The notes: generated by a model not told the origin, from the letters alone. Positions 1 to 9,113 are shown, numbered from the stretch's first letter. The stretch: 64,000 nucleotides of DNA from CAWGCE01 sp964480915 (GCA_964480915.1 CAYZRS010000029.1:1-64000), one strand, 5' to 3'. Program-made: numbers and translations.

Positions 1-26
1 TCGTCAACAGCGGGCCGAAATTGCGT

Positions 27-1748
27 TCAAGGACCGGAATCGAGCACGTCGCGAATGGTCGCTGCCAATTGGTGCTGGCGGAACGGTTTCGGTAAGAACG
101 CTTGACCCTGTTCGTTAGCGAATTCCATTGAATCCTGTCTTGTAGAGTAACCGCTGAGCATGATCACTTTCATCTGCCGATCGATCGCCAATACAGCCTC
201 GCGAAAAGCAAAGCCGTCCATGCCAGGCATCACGCTATCGGTAATGACCAAGTCGATCTTCTCAGCATGGTCTTCAAACACTTGCAGGCCATTGTCTCCG
301 TCGGTAGCGATGAGAACACGGTATCCGAGCGACTCGATCAGCACCTGCGTCGATCGCAAGACGAGCGGTTCGTCGTCCACCAAGAGTATCGTCTCGGTTC
401 CCCGTGGCACTTTCTCAGACGCCTGCGGCACAGGAGCTGGCTCTTGGACAAGAGGAAATAGCACATCGAACTGAGTCCCCTTCCCTGGCTCACTGAAGAA
501 CTCGATGTGACCGCCACATTGTTTTACGGAACCGTAGGCGACCGACAGTCCGAGCCCCGTCCCTTCGCCCGTTTGCTTCGTCGTGAAGAACGGCTCGAAG
601 ATCTTCTCCCTCAATTCAGGATCGATACCGACCCCGCTGTCCTTGATCGACACAATCGCATAATCGCCGGCCGCCGGTGTTTGGGACGGCTCCAAGTCGT
701 CGACTTCAATGGTGTGACGGCCGCACGTGATCTCCATCCGGCCACCATCGGGCATCGAATCCCGCGCGTTCAGGCAAAGATTCAACAACACTTGGCTCAC
801 GAAACCACTGTCTGCATGGATTACGGGTGATATTGTCGGCAGAGCCTCAGACAGGTCGATCGAACTGCCCAGAACGGGGCGGATCATTGTGATCACCGAT
901 CGGCACAGCTCATTCAGATCGATGTTCGTTGGTTTCGATTCCTGTTTACGAGAAAACGTCAACAGTTGTCGCGTTAGGCAATTGGCGTGTTCCGTAGCTG
1001 CCAAGACTTTGTTCAGTTCGCGGTGTGCGGCATGGTCGGCGGCGATCTTATCTTTCGCGATCGATGTAAACGCAGAAATCGCTTGCAACATGTTGTTGAA
1101 ATCGTGAGCAACGCCCGCGGCCAAACTGCCAACGGCCTCCATTTTTTGGGCAAATCGTAGCTGGTCCTCCAACTGTTGGCGTTCCATCGCGCCGCCCAGT
1201 ACCGTCGTCGCTGTTAACAACGCGTCAATTTCGGCGGCGGACCACTCGCGCAGTGTTTCACAATCGTCAAACCCCAGAAAACCACTGAGTCTGTTCTTCA
1301 CAAATACAGGCATCACGATCAATGACTGAATCTGTTGCGATTCCAGAATTTCCCGCTCACTTTCAGGAAAATCGGCTATCAAACCGTAAACCGGCTTACG
1401 ATCTTTCATCAATCGCAGCCAACGCTCCATTCCCGCTGCGACCCACGGCACATCCTGAAGGTCCCGATTATCAATCTGAGGCGACACCTCTTCTGCGGCC
1501 CATTCGGCCCGCTGGCTTGTTAGTTCGACTCCTTCCGGCGACGTGTGATTCTGGAAATAGTAGGCCCGATTAGCGCCTACGGCATTTCCCAGCCGCTCCA
1601 ATACGGCATCCATCGCGTCCGGCCAATCGGAACACAGCAAAAACGCGTTGGCAACGAAAGCCACCGCGGACAAGATTTCGTCGCGACGCTGCAATGCTCG
1701 TGGATCGTTTGCAGTACGATGACTCACGCTCATCTCCTCATCAATCAT
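27..1748 (-). CDS. GAF-histidine kinase-receiver hybrid protein
   Basis: Cytoplasmic hybrid sensor kinase. Residue numbers follow the longest reading frame (TTG at 1790, 587 aa). A GAF-like sensor region covers about 45-205. The HisKA box GVAHDFNN carries the likely phospho-His at 229. The HATPase part shows the N-box around N341, the G1 box DSGVGID and the G2 box GTGLGLS. A C-terminal receiver covers about 462-585, with acidic pair DD and phospho-acceptor Asp518 in VITDSVMPG. No transmembrane segment is seen, so the signal is probably cytoplasmic. This is the kinase layout with an attached C-terminal receiver that often lacks a dedicated DNA-binding partner. The start is uncertain: ATG 1748 is chosen, ATG 1733 is also possible, and neither has a well-spaced ribosome site. 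The input ligand is unknown. Confidence 0.85.
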   Translation of the reverse strand: MIDEEMSVSHRTANDPRALQRRDEILSAVAFVANAFLLCSDWPDAMDAVLERLGNAVGANRAYYFQNHTSPEGVELTSQRAEWAAEEVSPQIDNRDLQDVPWVAAGMERWLRLMKDRKPVYGLIADFPESEREILESQQIQSLIVMPVFVKNRLSGFLGFDDCETLREWSAAEIDALLTATTVLGGAMERQQLEDQLRFAQKMEAVGSLAAGVAHDFNNMLQAISAFTSIAKDKIAADHAAHRELNKVLAATEHANCLTRQLLTFSRKQESKPTNIDLNELCRSVITMIRPVLGSSIDLSEALPTISPVIHADSGFVSQVLLNLCLNARDSMPDGGRMEITCGRHTIEVDDLEPSQTPAAGDYAIVSIKDSGVGIDPELREKIFEPFFTTKQTGEGTGLGLSVAYGSVKQCGGHIEFFSEPGKGTQFDVLFPLVQEPAPVPQASEKVPRGTETILLVDDEPLVLRSTQVLIESLGYRVLIATDGDNGLQVFEDHAEKIDLVITDSVMPGMDGFAFREAVLAIDRQMKVIMLSGYSTRQDSMEFANEQGQAFLPKPFRQHQLAATIRDVLDSGP

Positions 1749-1787
1749 CAAAATTCTGCGATGGACCCATCTGAATTTGACCAGTGA

Positions 1788-1836
1788 CAATACGAAGTTA
1801 CAAAATACGAAGTTAACAATTTGAAGTTACAAAAAA
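1788..1836. repeat. Short AT-rich tandem repeats
   Basis: Three imperfect copies of a unit of about 14-15 bp (ACGAAGTTACAAA and close variants) lie head to tail between the kinase start and the end of the next gene. The AT-rich composition differs from the surrounding coding DNA. It could be a slipped-strand repeat or part of the kinase leader. No function is assigned. Confidence 0.5.
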
Positions 1837-2286
1837 TTACAACGAACCGTCGGCGCTTTTTAAAGCAGGTGGCGGATCGGCGTTGGCAGCTGACGCTTTT
1901 GTTCGACGGCGGAGCCCATTTGCCCTATATCCACCGACCAAGAGTGAAAGTACGACCGCACATCCGATAAAGTGAAGATTATCGTGGAAGGCTTCCAAGA
2001 CGGCGAAAGGTTGTAGCCACCGAAAGGCCTCAAACGCCAGCGACTCAAGCGCAATGTCGACCAACACCCAGCCATGCAAAACGACGTCCAGTCGATCGAC
2101 AAAATAGTCCGCACGAAATGCTCGAACCATTTGGAAACCAAGCCAAACGACCGCCAGCGCTCCCACCACCAGGAAAGAAGCGCGGGAAGGCGCCATTTTC
2201 CAGACCGTGAAGGTCGCCAGGTAAACACCCAGCACCCAGAGACTGTAAGACCAACGATTCAACATCTGCTCACGATCTCGATCCAT
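1837..2286 (-). CDS. Small integral membrane protein
   Basis: Hypothetical membrane protein of 149 aa when started at ATG 2286 (the frame stays open upstream to 2436, but the extra residues look non-coding). About four hydrophobic segments are visible: WVLGVYLATFTVW, FLVVGALAVVWLGF, a third around VLHGWVLVDIAL, and FIGCAVVLSLLVGGY. A basic, Ala/Pro-rich cytoplasmic tail follows. The region HGWVLVDIALESLAF resembles small planctomycete membrane proteins of unknown role. It lies just downstream of the hybrid kinase on the same strand, but repeats separate the two, so co-transcription is uncertain. I do not recognise a named family. Confidence 0.6.
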   Translation of the reverse strand: MDRDREQMLNRWSYSLWVLGVYLATFTVWKMAPSRASFLVVGALAVVWLGFQMVRAFRADYFVDRLDVVLHGWVLVDIALESLAFEAFRWLQPFAVLEAFHDNLHFIGCAVVLSLLVGGYRANGLRRRTKASAANADPPPALKSADGSL

Positions 2287-2310
2287 AGTTGGATAGTTGG
2301 ATAGTTGGAA
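2285..2310. repeat. Triplicated 8-bp repeat ATAGTTGG
   Basis: Three near-perfect tandem copies of ATAGTTGG sit directly over and upstream of the start codon at 2286. They would fall in the ribosome-binding region of that gene. Copy-number slippage here could alter translation initiation (inference). Confidence 0.6.
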
Positions 2311-2740
2311 ATACTGGCCAAATTGACCTGCAGACAATTTAACCTGACGGAGGTGGATGCCGGCCCCCTTAGCGGCTGGTTTTCCAACATTCGGTGATAT
2401 TTTCCACCTGCAGAAGATGAACACGCTGCAGATCACGCTTCGAACATGTCGTGGCTGTTAAGGCCCTTAGAGAAAACACTGACGACATCGCTGTTGTTGC
2501 CATGGAATTGTCACTCAGCGGCGCCGATCAGCCACATCAAGAGAAACTGACGCATTTCTACTCGACGACGAGAAAGCAGCCGTACGGAAGCGGCCCGACG
2601 ACGAAACGCACTTCGGTACGATCATCGAATCGTGGCCAATCTTCGCTGTGGAGTTTTCGACAGAATACACCGCCACGCGTGCTAGAACTGCCGACCGGTG
2701 TGGCATCGAGTTAGTTAAGCACCGGCCGGAAGGCAGACGC
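2311..2740. other. Intergenic region without a clear gene
   Basis: About 430 bp between the small membrane protein and the TIM-barrel protein. Open frames exist on both strands but have biased composition and no ribosome site. A minus-strand stretch near 2550-2700 reads as a short protein-like tail ending in VGPLPYGCFLVVE but lacks a start. It may be a gene remnant. No terminator or RNA gene was recognised. Confidence 0.4.
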
Positions 2741-3490
2741 TTAGAGCAGGCTCTCAAGCAGTAAGCGGATCTTACGCATTTCCGAGTTATGATCGGTGTC
2801 GTCCAGCTCGACCATGTTGACGACCAGCGATCGGTCGTAGCCTTCCCGCCGCAACTGAGTGACGACTTTGCTGTATTCGACTTCCCCCTGACCGACGCGG
2901 ACTTGGAATTCGTCTTTGCTCGTGTCGCGCAGTTGAATGTTGTAGACATACTTCAGCAGGCTCTCGTAACTGCGTCCAGCGCTAGGACCACAGATGAAGC
3001 AGCTTGGATCGAGCGTCACGCCGAGCCCTTTCACGTTGTCGCAGAGCACACCGACGGTGCCGGGATCTTCGCTGAGGCGATCGTTCTGAGTCAAAATGCT
3101 CACCAGGACTCCTTCGAACGTCGCGATGCGGACCAGCTCGCGCAGGTGCTCGACCTCTTCGTTAAAAGGAGTTCCCAATTCGGCCGACGGGACAGTGATC
3201 GAAACCACCTTGGTCGCTTTCGCCAAACGGCAACAAGCATCGAACTGACGATAATGCTCTTCGCCGCTGCCTTTAATGTTGACCGAATAGCCGGCCAAAT
3301 CGAGGCGATGGGTATCTCGACAAAGTCGTATCGCCATGTCAACATCTTCGGCCACCTGCATCGGCGTGATTTGCCGACTGTCATGGTGGATGGCGATGTT
3401 GACCGCCGGGTACTCAAGATCGGACATCCGTTCGATCGCATCTGCCAAAGGAAGGTCAGAGAAACACTCGCTAGACGCCGCCACGAACAC
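2741..3490 (-). CDS. Xylose isomerase-like TIM-barrel protein
   Basis: Sugar phosphate isomerase/epimerase-like protein (AP endonuclease family 2 / xylose isomerase-like TIM barrel), about 249 aa. It begins FVAASSECFSDLPL, a typical opening for planctomycete members, and carries NIAIHHD, LGVTLDPSCF and YIQLRD-like strands that place metal-binding residues on barrel strands. GTG 3490 is preferred as the start because AGAGGTG lies upstream at good spacing; the frame also opens to GTG 3535 with a poorer context. The substrate is unknown. It is divergent from the sppA gene, so the roughly 225 bp between them should hold two promoters. Confidence 0.75.
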   Translation of the reverse strand: MFVAASSECFSDLPLADAIERMSDLEYPAVNIAIHHDSRQITPMQVAEDVDMAIRLCRDTHRLDLAGYSVNIKGSGEEHYRQFDACCRLAKATKVVSITVPSAELGTPFNEEVEHLRELVRIATFEGVLVSILTQNDRLSEDPGTVGVLCDNVKGLGVTLDPSCFICGPSAGRSYESLLKYVYNIQLRDTSKDEFQVRVGQGEVEYSKVVTQLRREGYDRSLVVNMVELDDTDHNSEMRKIRLLLESLL

Positions 3491-3716
3491 AGGCTCACCT
3501 CTTCTTTCAGTCCATCGATCCTCGGCCGATCGCACCCTTGCTAGGGACCTGGGGGCGGAACGCCCACCACGATCGCCGACATCGCGAAAGCTTATCCAGA
3601 ACCGGCCAATCCTCGCAAGCTCAACAACCTACCGAATTCCCCAGCCGAGCTAACACAAACGGCAAAGAAGCGCTAGAATGTCTGCCGAACCGATTTCCCG
3701 TAAGGACGAAGAAAAA

Positions 3717-4814
3717 ATGAGCAACACTCCCGATCCCAGCCCGCAGCCCAAGCGAGCTAGCTCTTCCCCCGCACCGGCCACCTACCCAGTCACCGCCACC
3801 ATGCCGGCCCAGATCGTGATCTCTTCAGGCCGTCGCGGCCGATTCGCTCGGATCATGTCCTGGCTGGGCTGGATGCTGATTGGATTCTGCGTCCTGTCCA
3901 TGATCGGCATGGCTTTTGGCATGAGCGAATATTTCGATACGTCGGAAGGGATCACCGAGAAGTACCATTCCCTGTCGGAGCTCGGTACCGACAAGATCGC
4001 CGTCATCAAAGTGACCGGCACGATCATGGGCGGTGATGGTTATGTGAAGAAACAGATCAATCGAGTCCGCAAAGACGAAAGTGTCAAAGGGATCGTCCTG
4101 CGCGTGAATTCGCCCGGCGGTACGGTGACCGGTTCTGATTTCATCTACCATCACCTGACGAAACTGCGCGACGAACGCGAGCTGCCGATGGTGGTGAGCA
4201 TGGGCGCGATGGCGGCCAGCGGTGGATACTATGTCGCGATGGCGGTGGGCGACCAAGAAAATTCGATCTACGCCGAACCGACGACGACGACCGGTTCGAT
4301 CGGAGTCATCATTCCCCACTACGATCTAACCGGCCTGATGGAGCGCTTCGACATCAAAAACGATTCGATCGCGACCCACCCTCGCAAGATGATGTTAAGC
4401 ATGACCAAAAAGTCAACGCCGGAAGATCGAGCCGTCTTAGAGCGCTATGTCAATTCTTCGTTCGAACGCTTCAAAGGAATCGTCAAAGCGGGCCGACCCC
4501 GTTTCCGTGACAATCCGGAAGAGCTGGACGAGCTGGCCACCGGCGAAATCTTCACCGCGGAACAAGCGCAGGAGGCAGGTCTCGTCGACGAGATCGGCTT
4601 CATCGAAGAGGCGATCGAACGCGTCATCGAACTGGCCGATTTGGATGAAGACAAGGTACGAGTCGTCACCTACCGGCAGCCCGTCAGTTTCGTTGAGGCG
4701 CTGGGCTTGTCACAGTCGGAACGCGTCTCGCCGGGAGCGGAACTGGCCAACCTGTCAGTGCCTCGTGCTTACTACTTGCTGACTTCGCTGCCGATCTTGC
4801 TGAGCAACGAATAA
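3717..4814 (+). CDS. sppA: Signal peptide peptidase SppA, 36K type
   Basis: Membrane-bound serine protease of the S49 family that degrades cleaved signal peptides. A single N-terminal transmembrane segment (WMLIGFCVLSMIGMAFGM) follows a Pro/Ser-rich cytoplasmic leader. The ClpP-like core shows VNSPGGTVTGSD and GAMAASGGYYVAMA, where the Ser is the expected nucleophile. A Lys in the THPRKMM stretch about 55 residues later is the likely general base. Length (365 aa) fits the short single-domain SppA. ATG 3717 is chosen because AAGGA lies about 9 bases upstream; an in-frame ATG at 3678 is less well served. It is monocistronic by position. Confidence 0.9.
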   Translation: MSNTPDPSPQPKRASSSPAPATYPVTATMPAQIVISSGRRGRFARIMSWLGWMLIGFCVLSMIGMAFGMSEYFDTSEGITEKYHSLSELGTDKIAVIKVTGTIMGGDGYVKKQINRVRKDESVKGIVLRVNSPGGTVTGSDFIYHHLTKLRDERELPMVVSMGAMAASGGYYVAMAVGDQENSIYAEPTTTTGSIGVIIPHYDLTGLMERFDIKNDSIATHPRKMMLSMTKKSTPEDRAVLERYVNSSFERFKGIVKAGRPRFRDNPEELDELATGEIFTAEQAQEAGLVDEIGFIEEAIERVIELADLDEDKVRVVTYRQPVSFVEALGLSQSERVSPGAELANLSVPRAYYLLTSLPILLSNE

Positions 4815-5137
4815 GACTAGCAGCTGCCATGTCGTTCGTGGTACCGCTTTTAGTGAATAGAGGCGGAATCGGTCACTCACACGAACCGATGTACGACGAC
4901 CGCAAATGGACGCCGGACAAACAAGTCGACGCGCTCAAAGAGCGAGTCGCCCCGGAGTCCCTTCGCACAGTCCGCCACACGTTGCCGACCGGCTTCAGCC
5001 GGCATCTTCTACCGCACATAACCACGACGAATTCCGCCTAAAGGCGGTACAACGAACAGAAAGAAGGAATCGGGATAGAAATAGGTCGTTTTCCACCTCG
5101 CTGCGGAATCTCAACCCCCAGCGTTGTAATGGCGAAG
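4815..5137. other. Intergenic region between convergent genes
   Basis: About 320 bp between the convergent sppA and symporter genes. A small hairpin, CCGCC TAAA GGCGG, lies near 5034. There is no convincing terminator with a T run and no supported open frame. Confidence 0.4.
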
Positions 5138-6430
5138 TCAAGTCACGGCGGCCTCGCCCCCAGCCTCAATCGTCGTTGGTGCAACTTTGCCGTCCAAAAT
5201 ACAGCTGACATTCACATCGCCCAGCACGTTGATCGTGGTCCGGCAACGATCCAGGAACCAATCAACGGTCAACAGGATGGCAATGTAGCTGATCGGTAAG
5301 CCGACCGCATTGAACACCAAGGTCATTGTGACGAGCCCAGCTTCCGGAATACCGGCCGCGCCGACCGACGCGATGATCGATGTGGCGACGATGATCAACT
5401 GCTGCCAGATGGTCAGGTCTTGGCCGATCAGCTGAGCCACAAACAGGGCGGCCATCGCCTCATAGAGTGCGGTGCCGTCGTTGTTGAAGTTGGCTCCTAC
5501 CAGGGCGCCCATACTGGCCGATTCTTCGCGGACTCCGACTTTTTCCGTCAGGCAGGCATACGTCACCGGCATCGTGACGGTCGAGCTGTCGGTTGAAAAC
5601 GCCATGACTAGTGCGTCTCGCATCCCTCGCAACATGTCCAGCGGCTTGACCCAACTGCAGGCTTGGATACGAACCAGATACCAACAAGTCTGCAAAGCCA
5701 ACGCCAACAACACCGACAGGATAAAGACCGCCAACGCTTTGAAGACGCCAAACCCCTGCGTTCCCACGACGTTGGCCACGATCGCAAAGACACCGAACGG
5801 AACCAGGTGAATGATCCAATGCAACACGGTCACCAGCGACTGATAGGCGATCTCGACGAGGTCTAAGATGTTCCTCAGCGGCCGATCTTTCATGTCGCGA
5901 AGCACGACTCCGAACGCGATCGCAATGATGATGATGCCGATCACATTCGTCTTGTCACCAAGCGGCCCCAGAATGCTCTTGGGAACATTTTGCACCAGGA
6001 TCTGAAAAGGGTTCGCCCCACCCGCTTCGTGCTCTGCGGCAACGTCCGGCGGATCAACATCGGCAATCTTGCCAGGTTGGATCGTGTTCGCGACCGCCAG
6101 CCCAATAACGATCGCCACGGTCGTGTTCAACAGCAGCAGACCACCCAGCCGAGCCGCCATGCGCCCTGTGATTTCGCTCGTCATCAAGACATGGGTCACC
6201 GCCACCAGAATCAACGGCGGCGCCAACGCGCCAAGCAACTGCAAAATGATCTTGCTAGGAATCTCTAGAAACGCGGCTCGCTCTTGCAGTACCAACCCGC
6301 AGACCAACCCCAACACCATCGCCATCAGAATCCGCCAATAGAGCGGCAGCGATTGCCAACGGCCCAGCCAACCGATCCGACGCCCTGCGTCGGGCAACTT
6401 ACCATCAGATTTTGGTTTCGAGTCAGCCAT
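5138..6430 (-). CDS. Dicarboxylate/amino acid:cation symporter
   Basis: Secondary transporter of the DAACS (GltP/DctA) family, which takes up glutamate, aspartate or C4-dicarboxylates with Na+ or H+. The 430 aa length fits. Family features in order: about six N-terminal membrane helices; the hairpin-1 serine-rich motif read here as FSTDSSTVTMPVT; helix 7 as GANFNNDGTALYEA (the usual NMDGT site is NNDGT here); and hairpin 2 as SVGAAGIPEAGLVTM. The helix-8 substrate-contacting region ends in DRCRTTINVLGD. The start at ATG 6430 is unambiguous. The NND variation at the sodium/substrate site may shift ion or substrate preference (inference). It appears to be monocistronic. Confidence 0.9.
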   Translation of the reverse strand: MADSKPKSDGKLPDAGRRIGWLGRWQSLPLYWRILMAMVLGLVCGLVLQERAAFLEIPSKIILQLLGALAPPLILVAVTHVLMTSEITGRMAARLGGLLLLNTTVAIVIGLAVANTIQPGKIADVDPPDVAAEHEAGGANPFQILVQNVPKSILGPLGDKTNVIGIIIIAIAFGVVLRDMKDRPLRNILDLVEIAYQSLVTVLHWIIHLVPFGVFAIVANVVGTQGFGVFKALAVFILSVLLALALQTCWYLVRIQACSWVKPLDMLRGMRDALVMAFSTDSSTVTMPVTYACLTEKVGVREESASMGALVGANFNNDGTALYEAMAALFVAQLIGQDLTIWQQLIIVATSIIASVGAAGIPEAGLVTMTLVFNAVGLPISYIAILLTVDWFLDRCRTTINVLGDVNVSCILDGKVAPTTIEAGGEAAVT

Positions 6431-6731
6431 GATCGGTTCCCCACAATCGGTCTACTTGCCTATACGTGAAGCAACCATGATAGGCATCCCTTGCGGCAAG
6501 CAGCCAGCCGAATGGCACTCACTTTCGATCTTGGTGCGACTGGGCGATGACACGGTGGGTGGCGAATGTCGCCTTTTGCTCCGCAAAAGGCGACATCACG
6601 CGAACGTGCAGGTTTTATTCACGCCGAACGGAGAGACGCAGCAGAAAAACGGCGGGGCGACTAGTCAACTCGTTGCCTCAGACGTCAATGCCGGCGCTGC
6701 TGATTTCACTGTGCCCGAAGTTCGCATTGGC
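6431..6731. other. Intergenic region with dispersed-type hairpin
   Basis: About 300 bp upstream of the symporter and downstream of the secreted-protein gene. The only clear structure is the perfect 14-bp hairpin at 6566-6596 (separate entry). The symporter promoter should lie between 6431 and 6560. Confidence 0.4.
6566..6596. repeat. Perfect 14-bp stem, 3-nt loop hairpin
   Basis: ATGTCGCCTTTTGC and its exact reverse complement are separated by TCC. The form 'C-T-rich stem, GCTCCGC turn, A-G-rich stem' is the kind of intergenic hairpin scattered in planctomycete genomes (from memory). It lacks a trailing T run, so it is not a standard intrinsic terminator. It lies about 135 bp past the stop codon of the upstream secreted-protein gene and may protect mRNA 3' ends. 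Confidence 0.7.
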
Positions 6732-7799
6732 TCATGTTCCTGGCCTGCGTTCCGAGCGACGTTCTGGGCGGCGTTCTGGGCGGCGTCTGGGGCCATCCGG
6801 TGGTCGACCAAACGGTGGCGGCTGACCATCGTCTCGCATGTGGGGCGGGCCGCCTCGTCCCCGTTCTCGCCCTTCGTGACCGGGACCTCCTTGATCCATC
6901 ATGCGTTTCATCCGCGAATCGATAAACATCCGACGCAGCTCCGACTGCATTTCGGTTGCCGGTAAACGATCGAGCCGTTCTTGCTGATCTGGGTTCAATT
7001 CTTTGGTGTAGAACTTGTCGAGCATCTCGGCTGATATCTTGAAGAATCGGACGCGACTATTCAGACTGGCCTCCATCCAATTGTGAACAATTTCAATGCG
7101 GGCTTGCCCATCTGTCGCCGACTCCAACCGCTTCTTCGCGGTCGGACTGAGTCGCTGAATCAGCTCGTCAAATTCTTCTGGCCGTGGAGGCGACACTTGC
7201 TTCATCAGCTGATTCTTGCCGACCAGTATCATTAAGCTTCTGGTTCGGCGCTGTGGATTCTTGGAATCTGTAATCCGTTTTCGCATGTCTGGGGACAACA
7301 GCTTGAGGAAGTCTTGCTCATGGGCGACCACATAGTCCCTCAACCATCGGCCGACCGTGGCAGTATCTGACGGCACCAAACCTTGCGCTTGATTCGCGAA
7401 TCGTTCGGCATGTTGCTGGTTCTTAATGCGTTCGATCGCAGCGACGCGCTCTTCAATCGGCAACGACAGGACGTCATCCCGCTGTCCGGCAGAAAGGGTT
7501 GCCAACCAATCTCGATACCGTTCGAGCACACCGTAGAGCCGTGAACCGTGCTCGGATTCCCACAGTTCACGATGCAACTGCCTCAGACGGTTTTGTTCTG
7601 CTTTGGGCAGATTGGCGAATTGCTCGTTGAGTCGCTGGAGCCGAGATTGCTGATCGACCGGCAATGATTTGACGACAGTGGCGATCTCTCGAGCGTCCTG
7701 CATGCGGACCAGCGCCGTGACGTCGTCCTGAGCCCGTCCCGGGACCGGCAAGAGGATCAACAAACCAAGCATTACGAGCTGCGCCTGTTTACAAATCAT
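6732..7799 (-). CDS. Secreted Arg/Pro-rich-tailed protein, sigma operon
   Basis: Hypothetical exported protein of about 355 aa. It starts at ATG 7799, overlapping the preceding gene by 11 bp (the ATGATTTGTAA junction), so translation is probably coupled. A signal peptide is visible (QLVMLGLLILLPVPGRAQ). The middle is helical and charged, with repeated 'LPxxxxxRLxxL' segments resembling DUF3106-like or Spy-like periplasmic proteins. The last 60 residues are Gly, Pro and Arg rich with tandem RRPE repeats. It is third in an operon after an ECF sigma factor and a membrane anti-sigma-like protein, which suggests a periplasmic sensor in that circuit (inference). No enzymatic motif is seen. Confidence 0.7.
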   Translation of the reverse strand: MICKQAQLVMLGLLILLPVPGRAQDDVTALVRMQDAREIATVVKSLPVDQQSRLQRLNEQFANLPKAEQNRLRQLHRELWESEHGSRLYGVLERYRDWLATLSAGQRDDVLSLPIEERVAAIERIKNQQHAERFANQAQGLVPSDTATVGRWLRDYVVAHEQDFLKLLSPDMRKRITDSKNPQRRTRSLMILVGKNQLMKQVSPPRPEEFDELIQRLSPTAKKRLESATDGQARIEIVHNWMEASLNSRVRFFKISAEMLDKFYTKELNPDQQERLDRLPATEMQSELRRMFIDSRMKRMMDQGGPGHEGRERGRGGPPHMRDDGQPPPFGRPPDGPRRRPERRPERRSERRPGT

Positions 7800-8265
7800 C
7801 GTCGACCTCGTCGAAAATGCCCTCTTCGTCGAGAAGTTCAAGGAATTCTAGACTTTCGGCATGCAGGTAAAGGTCCAAGTTGTTCATCACCGGAATGTCG
7901 CGCAGCGCCGCGCGCCGCTTGGCCACTAGCGGCAAGCCCAACAGCACAAACCCCAGCGCCGCAGCCAAGGCGGCCTTGAGCCAATGCGAGGGCACCATCC
8001 ACCACGGTTTGGTTTCCTGTTCCGCCATGACGACCGCCATGCTGACGGTCGAGCGGGTGAAATCCTCGGCCGCTTCTGCCTTCGGAAGCTCGTCGAGCAA
8101 GTTCCAGGACTGCTCCAACTCGACCAATCGCCGTCGATAGGCCGCATCACTGCCGACTCGTTGCTCGATCCGGCGGCGGTCCTCGCCCTGCAACTCGCCA
8201 TCGAGGTAGGCGACAAGCTCGTCATGCTCGGCTTCGTTCGCTGGTTGGGGTGGGTCGTGATTCAT
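7789..8265 (-). CDS. Membrane anti-sigma-like protein without zinc motif
   Basis: 158 aa single-pass membrane protein encoded directly after an ECF sigma gene. The N-terminal HDELVAYLDGEL helix resembles the start of anti-sigma domains, and one transmembrane helix (ALAAALGFVLLGLPLV) follows. The usual HxxxCxxC zinc-binding motif is absent, since the protein has no cysteine. The C-terminal tail is acidic (DEVDDDL) and probably extracytoplasmic. It likely holds the adjacent sigma factor inactive (inference from synteny and the YLDGEL helix). The start at ATG 8265 is clear. Its stop overlaps the start of the next gene by 11 bp. Confidence 0.75.
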   Translation of the reverse strand: MNHDPPQPANEAEHDELVAYLDGELQGEDRRRIEQRVGSDAAYRRRLVELEQSWNLLDELPKAEAAEDFTRSTVSMAVVMAEQETKPWWMVPSHWLKAALAAALGFVLLGLPLVAKRRAALRDIPVMNNLDLYLHAESLEFLELLDEEGIFDEVDDDL

Positions 8266-8332
8266 GGTTCAGGAATCGCTGGCTGAATGTCTGGGATCGA
8301 ACGGTTGGGAATCGGTGGATTCGCTAAATAGG

Positions 8333-9001
8333 CTAATCGGTTGCGGTCGGACTGAGGCCGCTTCCATCGGCCAAGTAGGGCTGGAGGATGTCGCGCAGAT
8401 TGCTGCGCGCACGGGACAGTAGCGACTTCACGGCCGAGGGGCTCATCTCCAACGTTTCGCCGATTTCGACGTAACTCATTTCTTCAAACTTACAAAGCAG
8501 CACCGCGGCTCGCTGACGCTCGTTCAACGATTGCATGGCCAGGCGAACAATGTCGGCTTTCTCGGCATTGTCGAGCTGCCGAGTCGGCATCAACCCGCTC
8601 GCCTCTTTGGCCAATTGATCGAGCGCCGGGATCGCCTGCGAACCAGTCGCACCACTGTTGTGCCACTGGACTTCTTTTCGACGAGCCAACGTCCGCTTGG
8701 CGTTCTTGGCCGCGTTGTTGGCAATCGTATAGAGCCAAGTGGAGAACTTCGCTCCGGGCTTGTAGTTGGCTCGCGAACGAAAAACTCGCAGGAAGACTTC
8801 TTGCGTTAGATCTTCGGCGCGGTCTCGATCGCCAATGAGATGGAAGAGAAAATTCATGAGCCGGTTCTGATGCCTGGCAACCAATTGCTCAAAAGCGGCC
8901 GCATCGTCATCGCGCACGGCCAGCATCAGCCGCACGTCAGGATCGCGCTGCGCATAATCAACGGCGGCTTGCTGCTCAGTAGCCAATTTGCCCAATCTCA
9001 A
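8333..9001 (-). CDS. ECF RNA polymerase sigma factor
   Basis: Sigma-70 family ECF factor of 222 aa. The region 2 signature is AFEQLVARHQ..LMNFLFHLIGDRDRAEDLTQEVFLRVF with KFSTWLYTIANN. Region 4 is LNERQRAAVLLCKFEEMSYVEIGETL followed by SAVKSLLSRAR, the -35 recognition helix-turn-helix. The leading frame uses TTG at 9001 since no ATG precedes region 2; the exact start is unsure. It is followed at 67 bp by its putative membrane anti-sigma and then a secreted protein, forming a three-gene circuit. Confidence 0.9.
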   Translation of the reverse strand: MRLGKLATEQQAAVDYAQRDPDVRLMLAVRDDDAAAFEQLVARHQNRLMNFLFHLIGDRDRAEDLTQEVFLRVFRSRANYKPGAKFSTWLYTIANNAAKNAKRTLARRKEVQWHNSGATGSQAIPALDQLAKEASGLMPTRQLDNAEKADIVRLAMQSLNERQRAAVLLCKFEEMSYVEIGETLEMSPSAVKSLLSRARSNLRDILQPYLADGSGLSPTATD

Positions 9002-9113
9002 TTCACACGTTGTCCGGTCGTTACCGGCCTGTTTCTAAACCCCACGCCACGACCAAAGTTCCGGACACCGCTTTTAACGCTGAAAAACAGGGCAATCGCC
9101 GCGTGAACGGCAA

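Noticed and set aside
2515..2949. Minus-strand open frame rich in Ser and Arg
   Set aside because: Mostly overlaps the TIM-barrel gene in another frame. Only a short non-overlapping tail is protein-like, and it lacks a start.
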